DNA from: Glycomyces lechevalierae
GTDB lineage: Bacteria > Actinomycetota > Actinomycetes > Mycobacteriales > Micromonosporaceae
Length of the DNA: 64,000 nt
Assembly (NCBI RefSeq): GCF_027622945.1
Contig: NZ_JAPZVQ010000007.1
Coordinates: 1 to 64,000, forward strand
Direction of reading: 5' to 3'
Shown piece by piece: positions 52,806 to 60,900 of this stretch. Under the pieces are notes generated by a model. It saw only the letters and a list, made by a program, of their open reading frames with translations. It was not told where the DNA came from and did not search any database. Position 1 is the first letter of the stretch. Each line of letters opens with the position of its first letter. Both the position numbers and the translations under genes were made by a program.

Positions 52806-52935
52806 TATATTCCTCGCCGACCTGATTTCATCCGCCCTCGACGGACCGCGATGCGGCCGCCTCGATCGCCGAGCGTCCTAGGACAAGCGGACGCCCTTGC
52901 GGCCTGGTCCCACGGCCGAATTGAACGGGACGGTG

Positions 52936-53733
52936 TCAGCTCGGCAGCGACCAGGCCTGTACGTCTTGATAGGACGGAACATCGGCGGATGGGGCGCCGC
53001 CGTCGCGGATCGTGGTGGCGGCCTCGACCGCCGCGCCGATGGCGGTGCGGTACAGGAGGGAACCGGTGCTGATGCGGGCGACGCCGAGCGCGGCGAGGTC
53101 GTCCAGGCGGTGCCGCCCGGGCACGAAGAACAGGTTGAGCGGCGCGTCGATCTGCTCCACAAGGGTCCGCACGTCGGCATCCGGGATCGCGCCGGGGACG
53201 AACACGCCGTCGGCGCCCGCGGCGGTGTAGCGGGCGGCCCGTTCGAGCGAGCGTTCCAGGGGATCGTCGAGGCCGATCCAGTACGCGTCGGTGCGGGCGT
53301 TGACGAACAGGTGCGGGCAACGCTCCTTGATCGCCGCGATGACGACGGCCTGCGCCTCGGGGTCGGCCAGGGTGCCGCCGGCGCGGCCGTCCTCGATGTT
53401 GACGCCGACGATGCCCAGGTCGGCGAGGTCGCGCGCGGTCCGGGCCACGGTCTCGGGGTCGTCGCTGAACCCGTTCTCGATGTCGACCGTGACCAGGCCG
53501 GGCATGGCGGCCATCCGCCGGGCGAGGTCGAGGGTCGCGTCCCGGGTCGCGCCCTCGCCGTCGGGCAGGCCGTTCGACGCGGCCACGCCGAGACTGGTGG
53601 TCCCGACCGCCGCGAATCCGGCTGCGAACAGCGCCGCGGCCGAGGCCGGGTCCCAGGCGTTCGGGAGCACGAGCGGCCGCGGACCACGGTGAGCGGCAAG
53701 AAATTCGGCGAATCGCGCCTCATGGGAGTCCAT
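52936..53733 (-). CDS. isocitrate lyase/PEP mutase-family protein
   Basis: This is a cytoplasmic TIM-barrel enzyme of 265 residues. The layout is FAEFLAAHRGPRPLVLPNAW, then VGTTSLGVAASNGLPDGEG, LVTVDIENGFSDDPETV (metal-binding Asp and Glu), VGVNIEDGRAGG and LFVNARTDAYW. The catalytic Cys of isocitrate lyase (KKCGH) is absent, so this belongs to the PEP mutase/2-methylisocitrate lyase-like branch, often annotated as carboxyvinyl-carboxyphosphonate phosphorylmutase. The exact reaction is unknown. The ATG at 53733 (MDSHEARF) is preferred over an extension to 53763. It is monocistronic. Confidence 0.87.
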   Translation of the reverse strand: MDSHEARFAEFLAAHRGPRPLVLPNAWDPASAAALFAAGFAAVGTTSLGVAASNGLPDGEGATRDATLDLARRMAAMPGLVTVDIENGFSDDPETVARTARDLADLGIVGVNIEDGRAGGTLADPEAQAVVIAAIKERCPHLFVNARTDAYWIGLDDPLERSLERAARYTAAGADGVFVPGAIPDADVRTLVEQIDAPLNLFFVPGRHRLDDLAALGVARISTGSLLYRTAIGAAVEAATTIRDGGAPSADVPSYQDVQAWSLPS

Positions 53734-53810
53734 GCCGGTGACGGTACCGGCGGCGGCATCCACCGTCCACTGAACGGGGCGGTTCGGCGACCGGCACGAC
53801 AGGATTCACG

Positions 53811-53850
53811 AGAAGGCCGCTCCGCGCTCCGTGAGTCGGAGCGGCCCTTC
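53811..53850 (-). terminator. terminator after the SDR gene
   Basis: GAAGGCCGCTCCG pairs with CGGAGCGGCCCTTC (one bulged C) around a 12-nt loop, 10 bases beyond the SDR stop at 53860. Confidence 0.6.
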
Positions 53851-53859
53851 GATTTCCGG

Positions 53860-54768
53860 TCAGCGGTATCCGGTGGTGTCGGCCGGCTTCCCGGCGCCTT
53901 GGACCTCGTCGAGGTAGCGCCAGCAGTCAGGGCGGGAGCCGTCGAGGTCGTTGAAGCCGTAGGCGATCGCGAGCGCGCCGCTGGAGGTGGACTCGCCGTT
54001 CCAGCGGGCCCGGTCGGGGTCGGCGGCCAGCGCCGCGACGGCGCGGCCGATGAAGCGGGGCGTTTCGGAGATGGCGAAGTGCGGTTCGCGGGTGAGGGCG
54101 TCGCGCCAGGTGTCCTCGGTGACGCCGAACTGCTCGAGCATGATCTCGGACCGCATCCAGCCGGGCGTCAGCGACAGCGAGGTCGCGCCGTGGGGCGCGA
54201 GGTCTTTGGCGTGCGCCCAGGCCATGCGGTTGACGGCGACTTTGGCGAGGTCGTAGAAGGGGGAGAGGCGGTAGTTGCGGGCGTTGTACTCGGCGGTGCC
54301 GTCGGTGATCTCGACGAGGAGGCCGCCGGGGCGTTCGATGAGCAGCGGCAGTGCGTGGTGCGCGGTGATGAGGTGGGTGTCGATGGCGAGGTGGAGGAGG
54401 CGGAGGCCGCCGTCGAGGTCGTGCTCCCAGACGGGCTTGCCCCACTCGGCGAGCAGTTCGCCGCCCCAGATGTCGTTGACGAGGACGTCGAGGCGTCCCT
54501 GTTCGGTCCTGATGCGGTCGACGAGCGCTCGGACCTGTTCGGGGTCGAGGTGGTCGACGGGGACGGCGATGCCGGTGCCGCCTGCGGCGGTGACGAGTTC
54601 GGCGGTGTCCTCGATGGTCTCGGGGCGGCCGTACTCGGACTGGCGTTCGCGCGTGGTGCGGCCGGTGACGTAGACCGTGGCGCCGGCCGCGCCGAGTTCG
54701 ACGGCGATGCCGCGGCCGGCGCCGCGGGTGGCTCCGGCCACGAGGGCCACTGTGCCTGCGAGCGTCAT
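53860..54768 (-). CDS. short-chain dehydrogenase/reductase
   Basis: This is an NAD(P)-dependent oxidoreductase of 302 residues, cytoplasmic. The Rossmann motif is ALVAGATRGAGRGIAVELG. NNAG is replaced by VNDIWGGE, an atypical version shared by a subgroup annotated as SDR family oxidoreductases. The catalytic Tyr/Lys lie in SPFYDLAKVAVNRMAW (YxxxK), the Ser in VEITDGTAEYN is less clear, and the C-terminal half has LTPGWMRSEIML. ATG 54768 has GGAG seven bases before it. It is divergent from a TetR gene with 47 bases between, which hold a perfect palindrome, so it is very likely repressed by that TetR. Confidence 0.9.
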   Translation of the reverse strand: MTLAGTVALVAGATRGAGRGIAVELGAAGATVYVTGRTTRERQSEYGRPETIEDTAELVTAAGGTGIAVPVDHLDPEQVRALVDRIRTEQGRLDVLVNDIWGGELLAEWGKPVWEHDLDGGLRLLHLAIDTHLITAHHALPLLIERPGGLLVEITDGTAEYNARNYRLSPFYDLAKVAVNRMAWAHAKDLAPHGATSLSLTPGWMRSEIMLEQFGVTEDTWRDALTREPHFAISETPRFIGRAVAALAADPDRARWNGESTSSGALAIAYGFNDLDGSRPDCWRYLDEVQGAGKPADTTGYR

Positions 54769-54780
54769 GCTGGACTCCAA

Positions 54781-54794
54781 TCGTTTATAAACGA
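54781..54794. promoter_or_regulatory. TetR operator between SDR and TetR genes
   Basis: TCGTTTATAAACGA is a 14-bp perfect palindrome, AT-rich, in the 47-bp divergent intergenic region. It is followed by TACTAT (54804-54809), a -10 box ending 6 bases before the TetR ATG. It probably controls both directions. Confidence 0.7.
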
Positions 54795-54815
54795 ACGGTA
54801 GGTTACTATACTGGC

Positions 54816-55394
54816 ATGCCTCGACCGAAGACACGCTCCGATGAGTCCGTGCTCGACGCCGCCCTCGCGTTCATGCATGAGCGCGGCATCGAGCAGCTCA
54901 GCTTCGCCGCGGTCGCCGAGCGCTGCGGGCTCTCCCCCGCCACGCTCGTGCAGCGATTCGGCACCAAGCAGCAACTGCGACTCCGAGTCCTATTGCGAGC
55001 GTGGGACCACCTCGACACGCAGACCGCCGCCCTCGCGGCGTCGGCGCCGAAGACGCCCGACGGCGCGATCGGCCTCCTCATCGGCCTGAGCGGCGGCTTC
55101 GGGAGTATCGACAACTACGCCGACAGCCTGCTCCTGCTGCGCGAGGACCTGCGCGATCCGGTGCTGCGCCGACGCGGCGCCCACTGGGAGGGCGAGCTCG
55201 TGGCCGCCCTCGCAGCGTGCTTCGGAAAGGACGCGCCGCCGCAGCTCGGGCACGCCCTCGCCTCGCACTGGCAGGGCGCGATGACGTGGTGGGCGTTCCG
55301 CCCCGACCGCCCGATCGAGGACTACCTGCGGGAGAGCTTGACCGGATTCCTCGCGATGCTCGGGATCCCCGCGCCCCCTACGATGCGGCGATGA
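54816..55394 (+). CDS. TetR-family transcriptional regulator
   Basis: This is a TetR-type repressor of 192 residues. The HTH reads RSDESVLDAALAFMHERGIE then FAAVAERCGLSPATLVQRFG. A helical effector domain follows (SIDNYADSLLLLREDLRDPV). ATG 54816 has no Shine-Dalgarno and sits 6 bases after a TACTAT -10 box, so it is probably read from a leaderless transcript. It is divergent from an SDR with a shared palindromic operator, and its stop overlaps the start of the VOC gene (ATGA). Confidence 0.88.
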   Translation: MPRPKTRSDESVLDAALAFMHERGIEQLSFAAVAERCGLSPATLVQRFGTKQQLRLRVLLRAWDHLDTQTAALAASAPKTPDGAIGLLIGLSGGFGSIDNYADSLLLLREDLRDPVLRRRGAHWEGELVAALAACFGKDAPPQLGHALASHWQGAMTWWAFRPDRPIEDYLRESLTGFLAMLGIPAPPTMRR

Positions 55395-55792
55395 AGGCAC
55401 ACTTCGAATGCATCGTCCTCGACTGCGCCGATCCCCCGGCGCTGGCCGAGTTCTACCGGTCCGTCCTCGGCGGCGAGGTCGACCGGCCCGACGAGCGCTG
55501 GTCGCTCGCGGACGGTGGCGCGACCCTCCATCTCGACACCGGGTTCGCGCTCCTCTTCCAGCCGGTCGAGGACTACCGCCCGCCCCAGTGGCCCGATCCC
55601 GCGCACCCGCAGCAGATGCACTTGGACTTCGCCGTCCCCGACCTCGACGAGGCCGAGGCGGAAGTCCTCGCCAACGGTGCGACCCTCCTCGACGACCAGA
55701 TCGGCTGGCGCGTCTACGCCGACCCAGCCGGCCATCCCTTCTGCCTGGTCCGGGATTGGTGGTCCGCCAAGCGCGACGACGACGGGGCCTAG
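55391..55792 (+). CDS. VOC-family (glyoxalase/bleomycin-resistance-like) protein
   Basis: This is a cytoplasmic protein of 133 residues with the paired beta-alpha-beta-beta-beta units of the vicinal-oxygen-chelate fold: IVLDCADPPALAEFYRSVLG, LHLDTGFALLFQPVED, then QQMHLDFAVPDLDEAEAEVL and YADPAGHPFCLVRD. The His in QQMHLDF and the Asp/Gly-rich DPAGHPFCL ending are typical of lactoylglutathione-lyase-like members with no known substrate. It is coupled to the TetR gene by a 4-base overlap, so the SDR, TetR and VOC form one response module. Confidence 0.87.
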   Translation: MKAHFECIVLDCADPPALAEFYRSVLGGEVDRPDERWSLADGGATLHLDTGFALLFQPVEDYRPPQWPDPAHPQQMHLDFAVPDLDEAEAEVLANGATLLDDQIGWRVYADPAGHPFCLVRDWWSAKRDDDGA

Positions 55793-55957
55793 CGGCGCGA
55801 CCGGGTTCCACGGCGGGCACTCGTGTCAGAATGAGGCGATTTCACTCCATTGTGGAAGATTCATACGGATATCGGAGTAGCTTGACCAGGAGTTGAAGCG
55901 CCTGGCGAGGCTCGGCGATTCTGGAACCGAGACCATCGGCAGGCCTGGAGAAGGGTG

Positions 55958-57631
55958 ATGCCCATGGGCAGCCTCAAGTCCCGAAATCCGTTCCGTTATC
56001 TCACCGCCGCCGTGGCCGCGGCCGGGGTCGGCATCGCGCTCGCCGCCTCGCCGGTCCACGCGCGCACCGCCGACGTCCTCGACGCCGGCAGCCCGAACGC
56101 GATCCCAGGCGAGTACATCGTGGCCTTCAAGGAGGCCACCGAGGCCGCCGAGGCCGCCGAGGCCGCCGACGCGCTGGTGCGCCGGTTCGACGGCCGGGTC
56201 GACACCCGGCTCGAGTCGATCAACGCCGTCGCCGTCCACATGGACGCGGCGGACGCCGCGCGGCTCGCCGCCGACCCGGCGGTGGACTATGTGGAGCAGA
56301 ACCTCCGCGTCGAGACCGCCGCCACGCAGCTCAACCCGCCGGGCTGGGGCGCGGACCGGGTCGACCAGCGCACGCTGCCGCTCAACGGCTCCTACACGTA
56401 CCCGAACGCCGGGACGGACGTGCACGCGTACATCATCGACACCGGGATCTGGCTCGATCACCCGGACTTCGCGGGCCGGCTCGATCCCGGCTACAGCGCG
56501 ATCGTCCCGGACGGCAACTCCCGCGACTGCCACGGGCATGGCACCCACATCGCCGGGACGCTCGGCGGCACGCTCTACGGCATCGCGAAGCAGGTCCGGC
56601 TGGTGCCCGTCCAGGTGTTCAACTGCTCCGGCACCGGCGACTCCGTCTCGGTCATCGCCGGCGTCGAGTGGGTCACCCAGAACGCGGTCAAGCCCGCCGT
56701 CGCGACCATGAGCCTCACGGCGACCGCGAGCCAGGCGATCGACGCGGCCGTGGAGACGTCCCTCGCGTCGGGCGTCTCGTACTCGGTGGCGGCGGGCAAC
56801 TTCGACGCCGACGCGTGCGGCTACTCCCCCGCCCGGGTGCCGGGGGTGCTCACCGTGGCGGCCGCCGACTCGACCGACACGCGCGTCTCGTTCTCGAACT
56901 GGGGCACCTGCGTCGACATGTTCGCGCCCGGCGTGAACGTCCGGTCGGACTACCTGTTCAACGTCACCACGCGGCTGTCCGGCACCTCGATCGCGGTGCC
57001 GCACGTCGCCGGGGCGGCCGCGATCTATCTGTCGGCCAACCCGACAGCGAGCCCGGCGACCGTGGCGTCCGCGTTGATCGGGAACTCGACGGCCAATGTG
57101 GTCATCGACCCGGCGGGCAGTCCCAACCGGACGCTGTTCATCAGCTTAGGTGAGGATGCGGGCCCGGTCGTTCCGACCGGGCCCGCACTCGTGCCGCATC
57201 AGGCGTGCTTGCGGGCCTTGCGGATCCTGCGGCCGAGCAGGAAGGCACCGGCGGCGACGGCCGCCGCGGCCACGGCCGCCGCCCACCACCACCAGACGCT
57301 GGCCTCGGGCTCCGGGTCGAGCAGTGCCGCTTGGTCGCTGGCGCAGCCGAGGACCGTGCCGTGGTCGGCGGCGGACACGCAGACGGTAGTCGTGAACGCC
57401 GTGCCGGTGCCCGTCTCGGTCGGCTGGTCCGGCTGCTCGACGACGACGAGCTGCCCCTGCTCGATCTGGTCGCCAGTGCCCGCGACGACGCTCTCGGCGA
57501 TGTCGATGCGCTCCCCCGGGTCGAGCGAGACGGTCCAGCCGGGCCGACCGCCCGCGCTGTCGGGAGCCGGGTCGGCGTCGCGCAGTGTGAAACCGGCGGG
57601 CAGCAGGTGCGCGACCCGAAGGTCCACGTAG
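55958..57631 (+). CDS. secreted S8 (subtilisin/proteinase K-like) protease, 3' end apparently frameshifted
   Basis: This is a secreted serine protease. A signal peptide ([20 protein letters not shown]) is followed by an I9 inhibitor propeptide ([20 protein letters not shown], with a short EAA repeat) and the S8 domain. Asp is in [15 protein letters not shown], His in [14 protein letters not shown], oxyanion Asn in [14 protein letters not shown] and Ser in [14 protein letters not shown]. Homology ends at PNRTLFIS (about base 57145), a normal ending. The frame as given then runs on to 57631, through a 14-bp terminator hairpin and antisense to the next gene, with low-complexity translation. TAG lies one base out of frame at 57147. 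ATG 55958 has GGAG seven bases before it. Confidence 0.82.
   Translation: MPMGSLKSRNPFRYLTAAVAAAGVGIALAASPVHARTADVLDAGSPNAIPGEYIVAFKEATEAAEAAEAADALVRRFDGRVDTRLESINAVAVHMDAADAARLAADPAVDYVEQNLRVETAATQLNPPGWGADRVDQRTLPLNGSYTYPNAGTDVHAYIIDTGIWLDHPDFAGRLDPGYSAIVPDGNSRDCHGHGTHIAGTLGGTLYGIAKQVRLVPVQVFNCSGTGDSVSVIAGVEWVTQNAVKPAVATMSLTATASQAIDAAVETSLASGVSYSVAAGNFDADACGYSPARVPGVLTVAAADSTDTRVSFSNWGTCVDMFAPGVNVRSDYLFNVTTRLSGTSIAVPHVAGAAAIYLSANPTASPATVASALIGNSTANVVIDPAGSPNRTLFISLGEDAGPVVPTGPALVPHQACLRALRILRPSRKAPAATAAAATAAAHHHQTLASGSGSSSAAWSLAQPRTVPWSAADTQTVVVNAVPVPVSVGWSGCSTTTSCPCSIWSPVPATTLSAMSMRSPGSSETVQPGRPPALSGAGSASRSVKPAGSRCATRRST
57157..57187. terminator. bidirectional terminator between protease and DUF11-like gene
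   Basis: A 14-bp perfect stem (TGCGGGCCCGGTCG and complement) with a 3-base loop lies directly after the expected protease stop and 11 bases past the convergent gene's stop (57199). Its presence inside the open extension argues against that extension being real. Confidence 0.8.
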
Positions 57632-57828
57632 GACTCATCCCCGGTGTTCTCCACACTGATCGCGTAGGCGACCGAGTCGCCTTCGCGGACCGGCGCGCCC
57701 GGGTCGCCGTCGCGGACGACGGTGATGGCGATCGGACCCTCGTCGGCCGCCTGCGCCGGGGCCGCGCCGCCCAGGAGGGCCGCCGCGACTCCCGTCGCGC
57801 CCGCAGCCGTCCGAATCCAGTGCAGCAT
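57199..57828 (-). CDS. secreted, membrane-anchored single DUF11-like domain protein
   Basis: This is a surface protein of 209 residues. A signal peptide (AGATGVAAALLGGAAPAQA) is followed by one DUF11-like beta-sandwich: [35 protein letters not shown] and a late Cys pair ([12 protein letters not shown] ... LGCAS). The C-terminus has a WWWW run, a membrane helix ([17 protein letters not shown]) and a basic tail ([10 protein letters not shown]), so it stays anchored in the membrane. No LPXTG-like motif precedes the helix, in contrast to the giant neighbour. ATG 57828 has GAGGAGAAGG before it. It lies downstream of the giant DUF11 gene on the same strand, and the two probably work together. Confidence 0.75.
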   Translation of the reverse strand: MLHWIRTAAGATGVAAALLGGAAPAQAADEGPIAITVVRDGDPGAPVREGDSVAYAISVENTGDESYVDLRVAHLLPAGFTLRDADPAPDSAGGRPGWTVSLDPGERIDIAESVVAGTGDQIEQGQLVVVEQPDQPTETGTGTAFTTTVCVSAADHGTVLGCASDQAALLDPEPEASVWWWWAAAVAAAAVAAGAFLLGRRIRKARKHA

Positions 57829-57923
57829 GGCCTTCTCCTCGCCCTCCGAGTACCGTTCCCGTGCCTGTTGTAGCCCACGCGGGCGCGCGGAGCGGCGCGA
57901 CACGACCGAAACCTCCGCAGGAC

Positions 57924-60900
57924 CTACCGTCGCCGGGCCCGCGGACGCGTCGCAGCCGTCGCGATGACCAGACCCGCCAGGATCGCACCGAGGCCGGTGA
58001 GGACGAGGGCGAGCGAGTCGCCGCCGGTCCGCGCCAGGCCGTCCGCGCCGTCGGAGTCGGCATCGCCGGAGTCGGAATCGCCGGGGTCACCGGCGTCCGC
58101 GTCGTCCGCATTCGATGTCCGGACGCCCCAGGTCGCCGTGTCCGAGCTGCCGTCCGGGTCGTTCGGGTCGAGGTTCAGCGCCGCGGTCCCGCCGTCCAGG
58201 TAGGCCGATTCGGGGGCGTCCTCGTCGACGCCCACGGTGATCGAGGCGGTCCAGCTCGTGGCCGGAGCGGCCTCGGCGATCGCCAGCGACTCGGTCGGCC
58301 GTGCCGCCTCGGGCAGGCCCGTCGTCGCGGCCTCGGCCTGCGGAGCCAGGTCGGTGTCGAAGGCGCAGACCACGGTGTCGCCGTCAGCCGTGCACCCGTT
58401 CGGCAGGTGACCGGCCACCGCGACGTGCTCGGGCATCCCGATCGCCACTGTGACCGGGCCGTCGAGGGTCGAGGGTCCGCTCGACTCGACGGTGAACTCC
58501 ACTGTGGTCGTGTCCCCTGGTGCGGTCGCGGAGCCTTCGTTCACGCTGATCCTCCGGTCGTAGACGGGATCGCCCACGCCGCCGGGCACTCCGGTCTGGG
58601 AGGCGGTGTCGTTGCCGGCGTCGGGATCGACCGCGTCCGAGGCCACGGCGACGGTGTTGGTGATGTCCTGGCCGTCGCCCCGGTAGGACGGGTCGAGTCG
58701 CACGGTCATCGCGGCGGTCGCCGAAGCGCCCGGTTCCAGGTTGTCCGTGAGGGCGCACGAGACGGCCTGTCCCGCAGTGCTGCAGGCGATCGGCTCGCCG
58801 GTGTCGGCGTCCGCGGCCGCGACGAACGCGAGTTCGTCGGGCAGCGTGTCGGTGACGGTCACGTTATCGGCCGTCTCGGATCCGCCGAGGTTGGTGACGG
58901 TGACCAGGTAGCCGAAATCGGTGCCCGGGGTGACCGGCCCGGCCGTGTCGGGGTCGAACTCCTTGGCGACGGCGAGATCGGTGACGACCCGCACCGGCGG
59001 GCCGACGGCGGTCGCGCTGTCGCCCTCCGGATCGGTGTCGGCAACGACCATTGCGGTGTTCTCGATGGTCGTACCGCTGTCGACCGCCTCGTCGACCAGG
59101 ACCGTGAGCTCGATCGTGGCGTCGTCACCGGGATCGAGATCGTCGAGGGCGCAGGAGACCTGCTGCCCGGAGGCGGAGCAGACGTCCGGGGACGCGGACA
59201 CGAACGTCGTGCCCGGGTCGAGCTCATCGGTGACCGTGACGCCCGTGGCCGTGGACGGGCCGGCGTTGGCGGCGTCGATCGTCCACACCGCCTCCCGACC
59301 GGCGATCATCGTGTCCGGCGCGGTCTTGGTGATCGACAGGTCCGAGACGGCGTCGCTCACGCCGCCGTCCATCGTCGCGGGCGCGTCGTTGTTCGGCAGG
59401 GCCGGGTCGTCGTTCGAGGAGTCGACGCCGGCATGGCTGCTGATGTCCGAGCCGTCGCCGACGTAGTCCGGCTTGAGCCTGACGGTGACGATGAAGAACA
59501 CCGACTCGTTCGGCTCGAGCCGGTCGATCGTCGGGCAGGTGATGGTCCCGCCGTAGACCCCGACCTCGCCGGTGCACCCGTCGATCGAGGACACGAACGC
59601 GAGCTCGGGCGGGAGCTGGTGGGTGACGACCACGTCCGTCGCCGTCGAGATCCCGTAGTTGTTGAGGCTCAGCAGGTTGTTCGTGGTCTGGCCGGGCGCG
59701 ATCGGGCTCCCCGGGAAGGCCGCGAAGCCCTGCGTGAGCATGAGGTCGCCGCTGGGGCCGTTCACCGCGACCGCGGCGGCGGCCGCACTGTTGTTGCCGG
59801 GCACCGGGTCCGCGGTGGCGGACGAGACGACCCCGCTGCTGACCAGGTCGGAGCCGTCACCGGTGTACGAGGCGTCGAGCTCGACGGTCACGGTGAAGGT
59901 CCGAGTGGCCCCGACCGGGATCTCCCTGTCGGTGGCGCATGCGACCGTGTTGCCGTCACGCCGGCAGGCGGCGGCGGGCGGAACCGACTGGACCCAGTGG
60001 AGCGGAGCGGGCAGCGTGTCGGTGAAGGCCAGGCCCGCGGCGACCGAGGGCCCGGCGTTGGTGAGGGTCAGCTCGTACGTGAAGGTGTCGCCGGGCGTGA
60101 CCGGGTCGGACGACGTGAGGGTCTTGACGACCGACAGGTCGGCGATCGGGGCCGCGGCGGCGCCCGTGGGCAGGCCGGCCCTCGCGGTGTCGTTGTCGCT
60201 CACCGGGTCGGGCGTCTCGCCGTCGACCGTTGCCCTGGCGCGGTACCGCTCGCCGCTTCCGGTGAACCGCGGGTGGAGTTTGACGGTGAGGGTGAAGGTC
60301 AGCTCGTCGCCGTTGGCCAGTGGCGCACCGGCCGCGCAGGTCACGGCCCTGCCGAAGGTCCCGGCGGTACCGGTGCACCCGCTCGGGGAGGCGACGAAGC
60401 CCAGCAGGATCGGCAGCTCGACGGTGACGACCGGGGCGGCGGCGTCCGACGGGCCCTCGTTCGCCACAGTCACCTGGTAGTCGAAGGACTGGCCAGGCGC
60501 GACTGCCTCGGTCCCCAAGGGGGCCATGGCCACCGAGAGGTCGGCGCTCACGCCGACCTCGGGGCCGGTCGCCGTCGCCGTCGTGTCCGGCGACGTGTTG
60601 GCGGTGGCGGTCGCCAGCTCGGCGGTGTTGTCGATCCGCGTGCCCGCCGGCGTGTCGGCGGCGAGCCGGACGGTCACCGCGACCGAGGCCGGCACTCCGT
60701 CCGCGACGGTCCCGATCTCGCAGGTGAGCAGGTTCGAGCCGTCGGCCGTGCAGGTCGCGCCGGTGGCGGACGCGAAGGTCAGCCGCGGGTCGAGCTGGTC
60801 GGTGATCACGACGCCGGTGGCGTCGGACGGCCCTTGGTTCTGGACGGTGAAGGTGTACTGCGCTTCAGCTCCGGCGGTCATCGATCCGGGCGGCGTCTGC

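Noticed and set aside
52607..52825. A 72-codon frame in the gap before the sugar importer
   Set aside because: There is no ribosome site or recognisable sequence, and it runs through a perfect terminator-like hairpin.
57200..57400. LPXTG-type anchor in the small DUF11-like protein
   Set aside because: No LPXTG or LAXTG precedes the membrane helix; only the giant neighbour has LARTG.
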